Shown one piece after another: positions 25,843 to 38,500 of a stretch of 64,000 nt of DNA; position 1 is the stretch's first letter, and the number at the start of each line of letters is the position of its first letter. The position numbers and the translations under genes are program-made. Below the pieces are notes generated by a model. It searched no databases, was not told where the DNA came from, and saw nothing but the letters and a program-made list of their open reading frames with translations. Source of the DNA: Crambe crambe (taxonomy: Eukaryota > Porifera > Demospongiae > Poecilosclerida > Crambeidae); assembly GCA_963924555.1 (NCBI GenBank), contig OZ004594.1, positions 3,565,563 through 3,629,562 on the forward strand. Direction: 5' to 3'.

Positions 25843-28800
25843 ATGAGATACTTCTTACTATTTCTCTTTCTATGTTGGGCGCACTATCGGCAAGTAGAAT
25901 GTCAACTAGGTAGAGACATTACCTAATTATACAGCTAGCTATGACAGTTTAATTATTGCTAATTATTGCCTTTTGGTTTTCAGCTTGTGATGATTGCTGG
26001 AGAGCTGTATGTGCTAATGCATCAGAACCTCAATGCACTTTACTGAATAGCAGTAGTGAGACTCCATGCACTTCAGATTGTGGCAACAGAAATGCTATAG
26101 CGACCTGTTCCTATGGTATGCGGAATTTACTTGATATAACAAGCCCTTCTCGACGGAAGGATAGGAATTGTGCAGGAGATGAAGGGAGACTTTCAAGAGG
26201 ATCTCAAATCCTTTCAGATCCAGGCTCTTATATAATTGCTCGTTTTGAGTTCTGTGAGAGCGGATACATAGATAGAATTCTATTTCATGCTTCAAACACA
26301 AATTCCTTAGATCTATCTAATTTAGACGATGCTATTCAGTTTTATACATACAAAAGTTATTCAGAAGGTGGACCGGTATACTACTTGCAGCAGCTGGTAT
26401 TCAATGTCACTCTAAGATATTATGATATGATGGCTGGTTACATCGAAGCTATTCCTCATAATCCAAGCAACCCACTCTTTGTCTATGAAGGTGAGAACTT
26501 TGGATTTAGCATCATAGACAGAAGCACCGGAATTTTTGTTGATACTAACATTGGAGTTGGTGAAGGCATCCACAATATAACACAAAGTCAACTGACAAAT
26601 TGCTCAGGAATTGCTGCAGTAGAGTTAAATAGTACCTCTCTACGTCTACCTATGATACCCTCAATTGTGGTTCATTTGACAAATGGTAAGTTAGTGCATA
26701 TGACAAAGTTTTATTACCGTTCATTATCATTTTCACCTGTCAGAAACAACTGTCAAAGTTACCTCAACAGAAATGGCTTTGATAGATATCCCAACAACAG
26801 GAATAGATGCAACTACTAGTGGCATAGGAAGCACCAATACTAATACAAATGCTCCCACCTCGGAAGAGAACGCTTCTATGTCTGTCACGACAGAACCACA
26901 GGCCACTAATGATAATACATTCATTATTGTGGGAGCTGCTATAGGGGGCTGTGTATTGATTGCAGCTATTCTCATCACAATAATCATATTGACAATTGTG
27001 TGCTTCAAACTTCATCCTTCTAAACGCCTCTATGGTCTACCTTCATCCTATTCAAGTAAGCAAAATTATATAAATTAATATGTTACAGTCCCAAGTTACG
27101 TAGAAATCAAAAAATAATTATTATAATATTAGCTATCCCAAACTTCTATCATCTTTTCTATAATGGTTGGACCATCTCTATACACCTAACACTGTAGCTA
27201 GTTAGCTATGGGGAGCTTAAGCAGGGACTAGCTGTTTCAGATGCATTCTATAATCTTTTATGTTGCATCTAGCTAATAGCTTTATTGGCAAAGAGCTACT
27301 AATTTGGATTTCCTCATACTATGATAATCCTGTCATATTTAGTAGTGCTGAATTTAAAAGGAAACAGGCATATATTCTCTTGTATCTTTACCCTGTTCAG
27401 ATAATAGGACTTTTAGTGACGAGCGTATCAGCATGAACACTTATAACAGCAACTATATAGAAAATGAAGACTTCTCTCCTCCTTTTTCCTTTTTTTTGCA
27501 TTACTGATACTGGTGTAGTCATAGCCTTAGGCTATCCATCAATTAATATAGTGCTTCGATCTGTATAGCTAGCTAATAGTGCTATCTTGTAGCCTCGGCC
27601 CCAGGCACTCTTTTATGACCTGTCTAAAAGAGAGCCTGGTATCAGTTGTACGCATTAGCCTCGGAATTCCGAGGCTTCCGTATTCCTTGTACACTCTCCA
27701 TAAATGATGTTTATTTGATCTGAACACCAAACGACAAAACCAGCCTAAAGACAGTCTTCTTGAGCATAAGTAGCTACTGCAGTAGCGAATGGTATGGAAA
27801 AATTGGACAAAAACAATAAAGAAAAGGAGAAAGGAATCTCACTCAGTAAACTTTCAGGTTATTGCCTGTATAATACAAGCATGCGCAAACAATTGATACC
27901 AGGCTCTATTTTCAATAGAGCCTGGGGACGAGGCTATATGCTATCTTGTTGCTCTTGAGAAACTGGATAGGTAGATTTCATACATGGCTTGCAGTTATTA
28001 CTAGCTCTCTTTTGATATACTCAAATGATCACTGGCTTGCCTAGATTGCAGTCTCTTTTCTCGTTGTCCTGGATTCTGCACTGTCTATGCATTTAGCTAA
28101 AAGTTGATGGTTGCCTCTGAGAGCAAATTGTACCCAGAGACATTGATAGCAGCTATGAGCCTATGCAGCTACCAAGAACATTCTCTTTCATGATGTTTTG
28201 AATACTAGCTTGGAAAAAATGTGAAGTCATGTACAGAAAAAGTGAATTTTAGAAAAAATCAGGTTTGGAATTATAAATTGGAAGGTCCCTTATCAGTAAT
28301 ATTTGGCTGTTGTCAAATTAAGTCTATAGCTATACATTCAATGAACAGCAAGATAATTCACTGCAAACACTTTTGGTAGGTTAGCCTCTCCATTTCTTCT
28401 ACAAGTGTATATCTACTTGGTATGCACAGCTATAGTCACCAGGATACAGCATTATGTGGCAGTTGTGTTTGCCTTTTGCATGCAAAGGAGATATAGCTAT
28501 TCCTTCTTCTTGCACAGAATATTGCTATAGCTACCCTACCCAACACATTTCAGCTGTTTCTGTACACACTGGTAAACATTACATTGGTATCTAAGTGGTA
28601 ATGCTGGTCCCCTATGGAAGCCAAAGAATACAGTTTTTTTCACACTCATTCTTGAAGTTGCAGAACACTTGCAGAATGTGTGTGGAACAGAATGTTTGTG
28701 GAATCCTGAACATATTATTAGTGGCATAAATAGGGTACCAGCATTACCCACAGCAGAACCTCCAATGATTAAAGGACACTCTGAAAGAGGTCAAACCTCT

Positions 28801-29188
28801 CAAGGAAGGACAATCAAAAAGCTATAGCTATACACTCTATAAATAAGATGACAAAGGAGAAAAAAAAGATGGGTCCTAAGTGTGTCCCTTTGGAGGTTCC
28901 AATCACATGATATAATTAAATATTGAATAAATTGAAGGTGCAGGAAGTGCAACTGGAAATTCAGTCATCTCTGTGGTTCAAAATGAAGCATATGCCACTA
29001 TTATGGACTTGAAGGAGAATCCAGCATATGGTACTGTGGTGATGTCAGGTGACACTCAAGCCACTATGGACTTGAAGGAGAATCTAGCATATGGTACTGC
29101 TGTACTGGTGTCAGGTGATACTCAAGCTCCATGTAGTATGTCAGTTCATATGACCACAACAAGTAATGACAGTGATTATGAAAATTGA
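25843..29188 (+). CDS. D2: kinase-less D-type receptor with two possible tail exons
   Basis: Exons 25843-25909, 25984-26685 and 26744-27055 encode a signal peptide, cysteine-rich head, D-type domain, Thr/Ser stalk and membrane span ([18 protein letters not shown] onward). All junctions are phase 1. Two downstream exons fit. Tail A at 27401-27507 is homologous to the first tail exon of RTK4 ([16 protein letters not shown]) but stops soon after SPPF. Tail B at 28938-29188 is nearly identical to the receptor C tail (NEAYAT, ENPAYGT, SDYEN) and gives 443 residues. The tail B region belongs to a segment duplicated from about 21.4-22.7 kb. So D2 looks like an RTK4-type receptor that lost its kinase and gained a receptor C tail. 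Which exon is used cannot be told from DNA. Confidence 0.65.
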
Positions 29189-29232
29189 CTCTGCAACTTA
29201 GCTAACTATTATTAGGCTCATTAAGGCTTTAT

Positions 29233-29976
29233 CATGGGCGTAAGAAGCAGGGGGGCTGGGGGGGGGGGGCTTCAGCCCCCCCACTCAAAATGCACATAGG
29301 CATTAGTATATGCAAAACAGATGCTGCATGTCAACTAAGTATTAATAACACCTACTAGCTAAGTATTAACATCACAGAATGGTTAATTAAGTATTAGTAA
29401 CACCTAACTCAGCAGTTAGCTTGGCTCTACTATGGCACAGAGGAGAATTCATCGCTCCAATTCAGTTCTCAGGTAACTATCGATGTAAGATTGCATATGT
29501 ACATTATAATAAAAATTATTGTATTAGCAAGTGATGATGCTGGTCCATCTTCAGAGACCTCAATCACAAGCACTGATGCCACTGCATAGGCGGTGGAACA
29601 GATAAGGCCAGTCAGGCCCAGGCCTGACCAATATTTTGGGAAAAACAAGATTAATTATTAAGTGCCTATCAATCAATAATAAAATATTTTGGGATTAATT
29701 ATGTGGCAATAACTTAAATACATATGATGCTCAAGTATAGCAAACTGTAGAACTTCGGTGTTCTGGGGAATTTGTTTCAGTTTTGGGCTTGACCAATCGA
29801 ATCTTGCTTCCAACACCTCTGCACTGTTGAGCCAGTTGATGGTACATTGGTATCCAAAAATGGGTGTGGTTAAGGAAAATGGGCGTGGTCAGCTAAAAAA
29901 TTTTCCCGCGCGCAAGCGCGCGGATCAGCACACATACATCAGCCCCCCCACCAGAAAACATCTTCTTACGCCCCTG
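29233..29976. mobile_element. 744-bp non-autonomous DNA transposon
   Basis: Ends CATGGGCGTAAGAAG and CTTCTTACGCCCCTG; flanked by TTTAT at 29228-29232 and 29977-29981. The homologous segment after receptor C lacks it. Contains GGGCGTGGT, a palindrome CCGCGCGCAAGCGCGCGG, and a possible nested element (about 29585-29825) with GGTGGAACA and TTCCAACACC ends. No transposase frame. Confidence 0.9.
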
Positions 29977-30242
29977 TTTATATAATTATTTTCTTTTGTA
30001 TAATCATAATCTTCCTTGATTGCATGCATTATTACATTCATGGACATGTATGTACTATGTGTATTATGTTAGTTGCCCTGCTGCGCATGTGCAGCAAGGG
30101 GTTAAGTTGATAAATATATATATTATTGTAACTTAATCATAAATCATTGATATATCAGTGTGTATTATGTGAGTCACCATTGTTGCCCCACTGCACATAT
30201 GCAGCAAGGGTTAAGCAATCAGTTGGGATTCACAGAGAGTGT

Positions 30243-30243
<1 letters not shown>

Positions 30244-30293
<50 letters not shown>
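30244..30293. repeat. (CT)n microsatellite
   Basis: Short pure CT run absent from the homologous stretch near 22.62 kb, so it expanded after the duplication. Confidence 0.9.
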
Positions 30294-30294
<1 letters not shown>

Positions 30295-31079
30295 GTCTGG
30301 AATGGGTGTGGCTTCTCTCATTAGAACAATAATACTCTTCCATCCTTGCTACAGGCTTATTAAAACTGCTTACATTCGGAAGATAATGCAGAAGATGATA
30401 GCTATGTCCACTCAAACTCCTCTAGAACAGCATCAACAATCAGCACTAGCCGCCGCCATCTAAATCTATGATTTGTTCATCATCATCATCATTAGCCTCG
30501 TACCCATGCCCTTATTATTTAGCATGATTTTTTCCCCTTCTTATTTAGTTCACACATGCTTAGCTACTTCAGTGCCAAGAAAGTTACAGTCTTGGAAAAG
30601 GAATTCTGCCCTGGTGCCATTGTGTCTTGAGTATCCAACATTTGGATTCGTAGCTATATTCGTCCCTGATGACATGAAGCAACTTTTAGTCTGTTTATAT
30701 AAAACTGAAGCTTACTCTACACACTATGCATATGAAGTTGTGAAAACCTGTCAGTTTTGTGTAATTCCTATGAGCCAACTAGGCATTCATGAAGTCTATC
30801 ATGAATACTGTATTACCACAGCACCTGACTTATACGTTGTAATCAAATCATATCACATCATGTGGAGTATGATATTTAGGTGTATTTATTAAAGCACAAC
30901 ACAATTCATGAATGAAAATTTTGTTGTTCGATTTGACATGCACACATTGTGTTAATAGCACATACTTGATGGCAAGTGTGTAGTTATAACACACATGTAT
31001 GTACAGTGCTAGTGTGCTGATTTGACACATGTCATTGCAATCATATTAGCTATGTGTGTAATTACGATGAGTGACATCC

Positions 31080-31152
31080 ATGAGATACATGTAGCTACAC
31101 CACAAAAACAAGTGTGTCAATGACACTTGTTTTTGCAGTATATATCTCATGG
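31080..31152. repeat. Hairpin upstream of receptor E
   Basis: ATGAGATA...CAAAAACAAGTGT pairs with ACACTTGTTTTTG...TATCTCAT. It ends about 45 bp before the receptor E ATG, so it lies in the promoter or 5' leader. Confidence 0.65.
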
Positions 31153-31198
31153 AAATTGTATACTATTATAGCTAGCTACTAGATTTTGCTAGCTGAGT

Positions 31199-32894
31199 AT
31201 GTCTTCCACAAAGTGTCTATTTCTGAGATTGACTGCAATACTTCTACTCCTAACATCAGGTGAAGTTGCATGCAGCTACCTAGCCTAGCCTAGCTAGCTA
31301 GTTAGATGTACGTACATCAGTGATAGCTATGTTGTTGAAAAACTAATATCTTGTCTTCAGGTGTAGATTCACAAAGTTATCAGTGGCAATGTTCAGCTCT
31401 GGATGTTGCCAATAATCTCTACTACCTTCCAAATATCCCTGAGGGGAAATATACAGGAGTTACATTAACTGCATACACCCTCTCACAACCTGGAGTGACC
31501 TATATTTACCCAGTCCCCTCGACCCAGGTGAACTGCAGTGGGACAGTGTCGGCTGTAGAATACTGTTATAGAGGTAGTGATGGGCAACTGGGAAATGAGC
31601 TACTTGCTTTTACACTTCTAACACTGGAGCAGAATGGTCTCAACTTTAGAGTCACTGGCAGAATTGATATACGAACTACACCACATTCTTGTACAAGATC
31701 TCCTTATTGCTGTGATACTACATCATTGAACATGGCTGGCCATTTCATACTTCCAGCACCGAATTTTGCCTTTGGCATTGCCATACCTCATTCAAGTGTT
31801 ATCCTACTTGAATATAATTCTTCATTACAAGCAGCTCACTATCAAACATCTCAAACTGTTATGGGAACTTTCTCAGTTGGAAAAATGGATCTAGTCACTC
31901 AAGGTTTAAGATTTCTTCGACTTCACATAAGTAAGTCCTTCATTAGTCAAACAAACAACCCTTTATCAACATAAGTGAAGAACATGCAATCTCTCACATA
32001 TTTCTATAGTGTAGGGCTACAGAAACAGATGTGCACAGCTACAGATGATCTTTTTCCACATTATTTTAGATCCTTATGTACATATAGTTCAGCTTACTCA
32101 ATTTGCACTCCTGCTGTTCCTAAAATTAATTTGAAAATCGGGAAAAATCACATGAAAAGAGTATCAAATACATGCATACTTCCAGGCATCATCTTTATGG
32201 CTTTAGATGCCTGATGAATTGCCTTCAAAGTACATTCTTTATTGTAGCACCGACAGCACCACTTCCAACCATAACCCCGGCCACTGCATCCACCACTGGA
32301 ACCTCGGCAGTTATTACCTCCACCTCTGGAACCCCAGCAGCTACCCACACTACTGGAACTCCAGCTGCCACCCCTATTCGGGGAACTCCAGGCATCTCAT
32401 CTCTTGCCATTGCTGGCATAACTGTAGGAGGAGTGGTTGCTATAGTCACACTGCTCACTTTCATACTGATAGTGATAGCAATATTAATAGCAAGAAAGAA
32501 GATGAGAGCATTAAATGACTCACAGCAAGAATCAAAAAAACATCACATGAACGATTTGATTCACACCAAGTCCAAAAATTCATTAAGTGATCATGATTAT
32601 GATTATTGCGATGTTCCAATACGACATGTTCCAATAAGATTTGTTCCACCAGTTATGAACAAGGCTTATGCTCCTACATCAATACATGTGGAAGAGAACC
32701 AGGCTTATACATCTACAATGAAGAAAAGAGATCTTTCCATGCAGACAACACACAACAACATTGGTCCTGCAGCTTATAGCTATACCCCATACACTTGCTA
32801 TAACAGAGAATCAAGTGAGAATGAGAGAAGCAACCCAAGAACTGATGATGATGATGGTGACTATGAGATGATGACTGGCAGTCAACCTATGTAA
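31199..32894 (+). CDS. Receptor E: kinase-less single-pass receptor
   Basis: Exons 31199-31259, 31361-31930 and 32248-32894, all phase 1, 425 residues. Signal peptide MSSTKCLFLRLTAILLLLTS. The ectodomain follows the cluster pattern (NCSGTVSAVEYCY, then strands rich in aromatic residues) with a paired-cysteine PYCCD. A Thr/Pro stalk with GTSA/GTPA repeats leads to the span GITVGGVVAIVTLLTFILIVIAI and a KK stop-transfer. The tail has about 125 residues with many tyrosines: YDYCDVP, NKAYAPT, ENQAYTS, DYEMM. NxAY repeats recall the receptor C and D2 tails. The stop TAA lies inside a perfect GTAAGT donor sequence (32891-32896), so a further exon cannot be ruled out. No kinase follows before the pseudogene at 34 kb. 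Confidence 0.75.
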
Positions 32895-33457
32895 GTATCC
32901 AAGAAATGAATCAAGATCAGGTGATGAAGATGACTACATTAATAATACACTTGCATAATAATTAACAATAATTTATCATAGCTAACTGTTCATAGTTTAG
33001 TTACAAAACATGTTATAATAGGCTGCTGATTTTTCACTCCTAGCTAGTGTTGAATGTAGTTAGCTAATATTGTGGCTAAGTGGGTCGAAGTACAAATCAA
33101 CCCATTTTCTGCTAGCTGTCTAACCTAAAAGTTCAGATTTGTATATAATGCAGTGGTATTTGAAGCTTGACTTCTATGAATGGAAACGTAGATGGGGGTA
33201 GATCTTTCTGTCTTCCAACTTTCCCCAGGTAGCCATGATACTTTTATCTGATTACGTATTTCGGACACCATGTATAAAATCTAGCTATATTAATTAACAG
33301 CCACTGATAGCTGATTCTGAATTAGTTTTCAATGGGCTATCTTTTGATACCTAAATCGTAGGTACTGGTATAATAGCTACTCTATCGTACTTGTACAGGA
33401 AGGAATACTTGTACCTAGAGGAAGGAATAGATGGTAGCTACGTACAAATCTAAACTT

Positions 33458-33519
33458 CATATCAAAACCATGTCTATGGGACACGTTAGTAAAGTGTCCC
33501 ATAGACATGGTTTGATATG
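33458..33519. repeat. Hairpin, 27-bp arms
   Basis: CATATCAAAACCATGTCTAT plus GGGACAC, an 8-base loop, and the complement. Near-perfect; could yield a small hairpin RNA if transcribed, but nothing else supports that. Confidence 0.75.
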
Positions 33520-33939
33520 ATGTGACTGTAATGTGCATCCACTTTTTTTCTTGGTGTGGGGTTTAGTTGCAGTAGGTCAAGATGAAGATTGCATTTCCTC
33601 TATCATTATGAACTTTATTAAACATGAGTTCTGGGAATCAATCAGCATAAGCCAATTCCACTGATCCTAGCTATTCACATGATAGTCAAAAATATCAAAA
33701 AATTAGAAAAGGTTCAGAAGTTTGCATTGAGGATGTGTCTGTGTCAGTGGGTTTATGGCTACAATGATTCTCTTAATTACAACTATTGTTGCAACTTGCA
33801 CTGTGTACGTTTAGCTAGCGGTGAAAATTATCAGGCCGAGTGTAAATAATTATGTTGAGTAAAGGGACATTGAATAAAATATTGAATAAAATATTGAACA
33901 CTAGAACAGAGAAAACCGTCAATTTTTAGAAATCCAACA

Positions 33940-34335
33940 CTGATAACTATAGCTAATTCATCAATATGCAACATCTGTTCAGTGTCAGATTGTGCTAGTA
34001 ACAATCATTGCTTATCTCTCATTCACATACAGCAGTAAGTTAGGTAACATCTTTTGTTTGTTTATTTATTTGTTTATTTGTTTGTTTGTTTTGATTTACT
34101 TGTTTGTTTTTGTAATAACTATTCTTTGACAATTCCAGTGGTCCAGTCTGTAGAAGTCGTGAACCACGTTACCAGTACCAACACAATCACAACACGCATT
34201 CCTCCTCCTCCTACATCAACTCCTTTAGTATGCAACAGTGCATGAATGTTCAGGAGGAATGGTCCTCTTTGCAGCTCCTGTTGCCTCTGTCATTGCTGTT
34301 CTGATCATTGGAGCAATTGTGACAATATACGCTTT
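33940..34335 (+). pseudogene. Decayed copy of receptor C (end of ectodomain, stalk, membrane segment)
   Basis: AATTCATCAATATGCAACAT and TGTTCAGTGTCAGATTGTGC match receptor C at 18646-18690. After a TTTG-rich intron, the stalk/transmembrane exon is recognisable (GTCCTCTTTGCAGCTCCTG, GATCATTGGAGCAAT). There are deletions, a premature TGA in the stalk and no upstream exons. Confidence 0.8.
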
Positions 34336-35045
34336 AAGAACTCATTTTCTTAGCTTGTAGCTATAGCTAGCTAGCTTAAAATGAATGCATCACAGTTGAC
34401 TAGCTGTCACTGTTAGAGCATGTTTAGAAAAATGCAAGTTTCCTCAGAAAATGAGAGAGGCAGTTCCATGTAGCTACTAGGAAAGTGAGGGAGGCAGTTC
34501 CATGTAGCCAGCTACCACATGCAATCATAATTTATTGTGATTGTGCATAAAATCAGTATAAGTAGTGTAGCAACTCTCGCATGCATGATTATATCAATGT
34601 TACAGTAATAATAGATAACAACTCCACAACTGGACAAACAATGACTAGTAGTCTGGAGTAAAATACCGGTAGGTAGTGTCGTATGACTACATAATGATTA
34701 CATAAAACAATTAGTCTATCACAAGTACGTAGATCCTGTGAAAAATTTTGGTAGGCCTGTATAGACTGTATAGGTTTCCATCCTATGTGACCTAAATGTC
34801 AGAGTAAATCCATATTATGTCTATGAGCATATGTATGTGCCTACTGAATATTAGCTATATGGCTCAGTTAAGGGCACTAGCTCAGAAAACTTTTTGCTGC
34901 CCACACCAGGGTGCCACACCCTCCCAGCCTGCCCTCCAATACCTCATTCACCTCAGGCAAGTATGGCTGAACACTCTTGTAGCAAAATTGTCCTGCTGCA
35001 GGTTTTGGTGTTATTTACATTGTAAATAACACCGAAACCTCCATA

Positions 35046-35151
35046 CCTTGCCATGATTAGGGGCTCGTAGTGTCTGGTACATTTGTATGTAGACTCTACG
35101 TACTTACATCATGAAATGCACCAGACACTACCAGCCCTAACCATGGCAAGG
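35046..35151. repeat. Foldback element
   Basis: Left arm CCTTGCCATGATTAGGGGCT plus GTAGTGTCTGGT; right arm ACCAGACACTAC...CCATGGCAAGG. Adjacent to a smaller hairpin at 35003-35040 (GGTGTTATTTACATTGTAAATAACACC). Confidence 0.75.
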
Positions 35152-35511
35152 TTTCCACAACAGAAGGCCCCAATCAACCAAAATGTATACAGTCCCCCTA
35201 CCATTAATATTAGTGTCAGCAGTGCATGGTAGAGATGGTGGTTGCCACAACTAACCAGACACTGACACAATCAACTTTAAATTTCAATTCAGTAAATCAT
35301 TTGGTTGTTTTGTGCACTCCAACTGCAGGTATCACGTGATCATTATTACTTCAGGCGCCAAAACTATGGTTCTGATGCCCATTTTTAAAAAAATTCAAAA
35401 ACCCATTGTACAATCTGTGTGTAGCTACTCTGTATAAACTTCAAGAGGGGAGCAAGACTCTAAAGACCAAAAATTGTGACTCGTGTTGTGAATAGATAGC
35501 TAGTTAGCAGC

Positions 35512-38500
35512 TTAATGTCTAATGCCTTCAATCTTGGAGGCAATGTGAGGAAAGTCCACAGAGGGGGCCCTCAGGGCTTTCACTAGCACCTTCCACGATG
35601 GCGTTGTTAATTCAAGCCATTTAGAAAGTACTTCTCGAAAACAATCCTCCACTTGTTGAAGACAGTTAACTTTGATTACATCGAGAGTCGATTTGTCCAA
35701 GCCAAGCTCCAAACCGAGATTATACCACTTGCATTTGACATCCCACAACACATCTTGCACTGTCCTCAAGTCCAGTAGTGCTGCATCACAAGAGAATAAT
35801 ATAAGATTCTGTGCATGAATGGACATACATACCATTTGTAGGAAGAAAATCTTCTTGTTCACACCATGGCAGCTCTCTTGAAGTGAGGTCTCCAAATGCA
35901 TTAGTATTTTGACTGCAGGTCCAGATTCCGTCTCCAAATATGGCAACATGAGGGTCACTCCCATCATTATCACAAGGACAGAGCAGTGCTTTCGATGGGA
36001 TGGAGTTGTCGTAGCCAAGGACTAGTGTTGCTTTCTTCAAACCTGCAAATATGGCTCGGGAGACAATCGAAGACATCTTGCTGCACACTTTCTCAACGGT
36101 GTGCACATGTATTTCGAAGTGTTTGAGTGTGTCTATGAGTGTGACAGAGCCAGGAAAGCCAGGAACAGAAAACCTGGTGCAATTGCGATTCAGGCAAACT
36201 GGAGTGTTGGAGTGAGGGAGAAGTACAATCTTCCATGGACTAGGAAACTGGTTGTCATGGGAGACTAAAAAACAGGTGAGACTGCAGTAAGTGCCAAGAC
36301 GAGGCCCTCCAAGAGGGAAGGATAGAGCAAGGGGAGCTAAAATGGAATCATTGGACACACGATACTCATGAATTTTCTCCTTTTCCAGAACAGGAAGAAG
36401 GGCAGGCATGATGTACTCAGAAGCATTAAAGTCGGCTATAATAAGCAACTCTTTGAACAGCTTTACCAGATCTACTGGTGCAAAGATTTCAGGAACATAA
36501 TGCTTGCTAAATTCTTCCTTTTGAAGAAGCTTTAAGCTGATGATGTCATGCTCTTTGAACTTCTGCCAGCTTCCAGGTAATCCTATAGCCTCACCACCGA
36601 TGTTTTCCCTCAAGCAGAAAATCTTCTCCACCAACTCGGTCACCTTGTCCAAGAGGACTTGAGGGTCGGTGAATACGACACCCTCCAGAATCTCAGGGAA
36701 ATAGAAGACTACTGAAATCTCGTCTAGAAACTGGAGAGCCGCATCAAGTGTGTGCTCATCAAAATAAAGATCTTTTGCTGCTCTAAGGCATTCTTCTTTG
36801 CTCAGTACACCTCTATCTAGAGAAAGGCTCACTTCTTCTAGGAGTATTTCCAAAGAAAAATACTGGAGAGGCACATCTATAGAGACAGGCTTACACTCAT
36901 CTAGGACTAAACCTTGGACATTCTTTGCAATGCATTTGTCAAATTCTACAGGATCTTTGGCATTGACTGGAAAGATCAACTCGCTCTCTGGTGGCAGCTT
37001 GTAGTAAATGATTTCATCTTGGAATGCTGGAAGCAGTATATCTGCTAATTTCTTATTTTTCTCCTTTCGTGTTTCACTTGTGCACTTATGTTCTTCGTCC
37101 CTGTGGGTCCCCACAACCAAGCACTCACCTCCACTCTTGGTGTCGGACCTGTGAGTATGCATGGTGCAGAGACAATGATTCAGCAGCTGCTGATTAGACT
37201 GGGCCGATTGGTAAGGGGTCCCTACACACTGCCCACTACCATTGAAATACTCCACCATGGGTTTGGTAGCAAGCTCTTCAGATAACTTGAAGACAAAAAT
37301 ATACAACGACATTCGACGAAGAAATATGGGTAGCACCTCGTGGAACTGTGGTTGTCCTCCAGAGTCAATCAGGTAGAGCTTATGGAAGGTGGGTAGGGGC
37401 TTACCTGACTCAAAGCACTCATCCATTAGCTGTATTAGTTTATCATGTATGGTAACAGATGGCAATGAATTCTTTCTCTTTGAATTTGGTTTTCTAGCGA
37501 CTGTTGGACTGGAGAGAGACACTGGGTGTACTCGAGGATTTTGGTCATGTGTTGAAGATCTGTCTTCTGCATCTCTGCACTTAGGATTGATACCACCTTC
37601 CATTTCATCAGAATCAGAATCCTCACCAGAATCAGAACCCTCGGGGGACCGGGTGGCATGAGGAGGAAGATGAGCAGCTATGGCTCTAGCTAGGATTCGT
37701 TTTCTCTCTTCTGGAGGAAGTTTCTTCCACTCCTTGTAGGTGATGTCTATATGGAACATAGTGATTGGACGAGCAGCTAGAGGAGTGCTTGTTCTGACTC
37801 CTCTTGGAGGATTGCCAATGAACAGATCCAATAAGCTGGACTTGCCTGTCCCAGGAGCTCCATAGAGAAGAATTTTATTGATCTGAGCTCTGATGGATCC
37901 TTTCTTCATTGCCTCATTGTACAATCTACGTGACTCAGACGAACCTACAATATAGAGGTATTTCGTCTACAATGGTGTAAATATTTCAGAAAAAAAGGGG
38001 TGGGTAGAGACATGCTGTTTAGCATGCAGAATGGATAGTGGATAGTTTGGAGGGGCCGAAGCAGATCAGGAATACCCCGTTAAGGTATGTATATGGAGTG
38101 GACTCTCTAAGAGGATCCCCACATGTAATGATGAGACCCACCTTTAAGGTAGCGACTTTTCAACACTTCCAGCACTCCATGTCCATGCTTCTTGCACACA
38201 TAGAGGGCATGAGCTACATGATGCCATGATGGACATGGGTGGTTGTTCAGGTACCACTCCCCCACAGCCTTCCAATACTCAGACCCACTGGAGTGTTTTG
38301 ATAATATACTGCGACGCACTGAGTTGGGGATATTAAGAGTAGCACTCACTCTACTTGCTGAATTCAAATCTGTCACATCCTGTAGCAGCTGAATGAGATT
38401 AGTAAGGGTTAGGGAGGGGTCTGTGGGAGAAATACAAATAAAATATGAGCCAAGCAATAAAATAAGTATGAGGTCGGTGTGCATTACACCATAGTTGATG

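Larger units (their letters stand above)
29189..31198. other. Intergenic region rich in repeats
   Basis: Holds the 744-bp transposon (29233-29976), two palindromic CATGTGCAGCAAGG repeats (about 30079 and 30192), a CT run (30244-30293) and a hairpin (31080-31152). A 139-codon frame at 30473-30892 has no recognisable domain and I do not call it. Nothing else is visible. Confidence 0.6.
32895..35511. other. Intergenic region between receptor E and the death-domain gene
   Basis: Contains the decayed receptor C copy (33940-34335) and hairpins at 33458-33519, 35003-35040 and 35046-35151. The rest is AT-rich with AGCT-type repeats. No other gene seen. Confidence 0.6.

Noticed and set aside
30356..30480. 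Possible extra tail exon (DDSYVHSNSSRT...)
   Set aside because: A plausible tyrosine tail in one frame, but the acceptor leads into a stop in that frame and no receptor upstream would join it.
30473..30892. 139-codon frame with a hydrophobic start
   Set aside because: Not linked to splice sites or known domains, not conserved in the parallel duplicated segment; the hydrophobic start is an ATT/CAT-type repeat.
33458..33519. Hairpin as a microRNA precursor
   Set aside because: The stem is too perfect and resembles the many foldback elements here; no other support.
37088..37661. Plus-strand frames opposite the GTPase exon
   Set aside because: Shadows of the 704-codon minus-strand exon.
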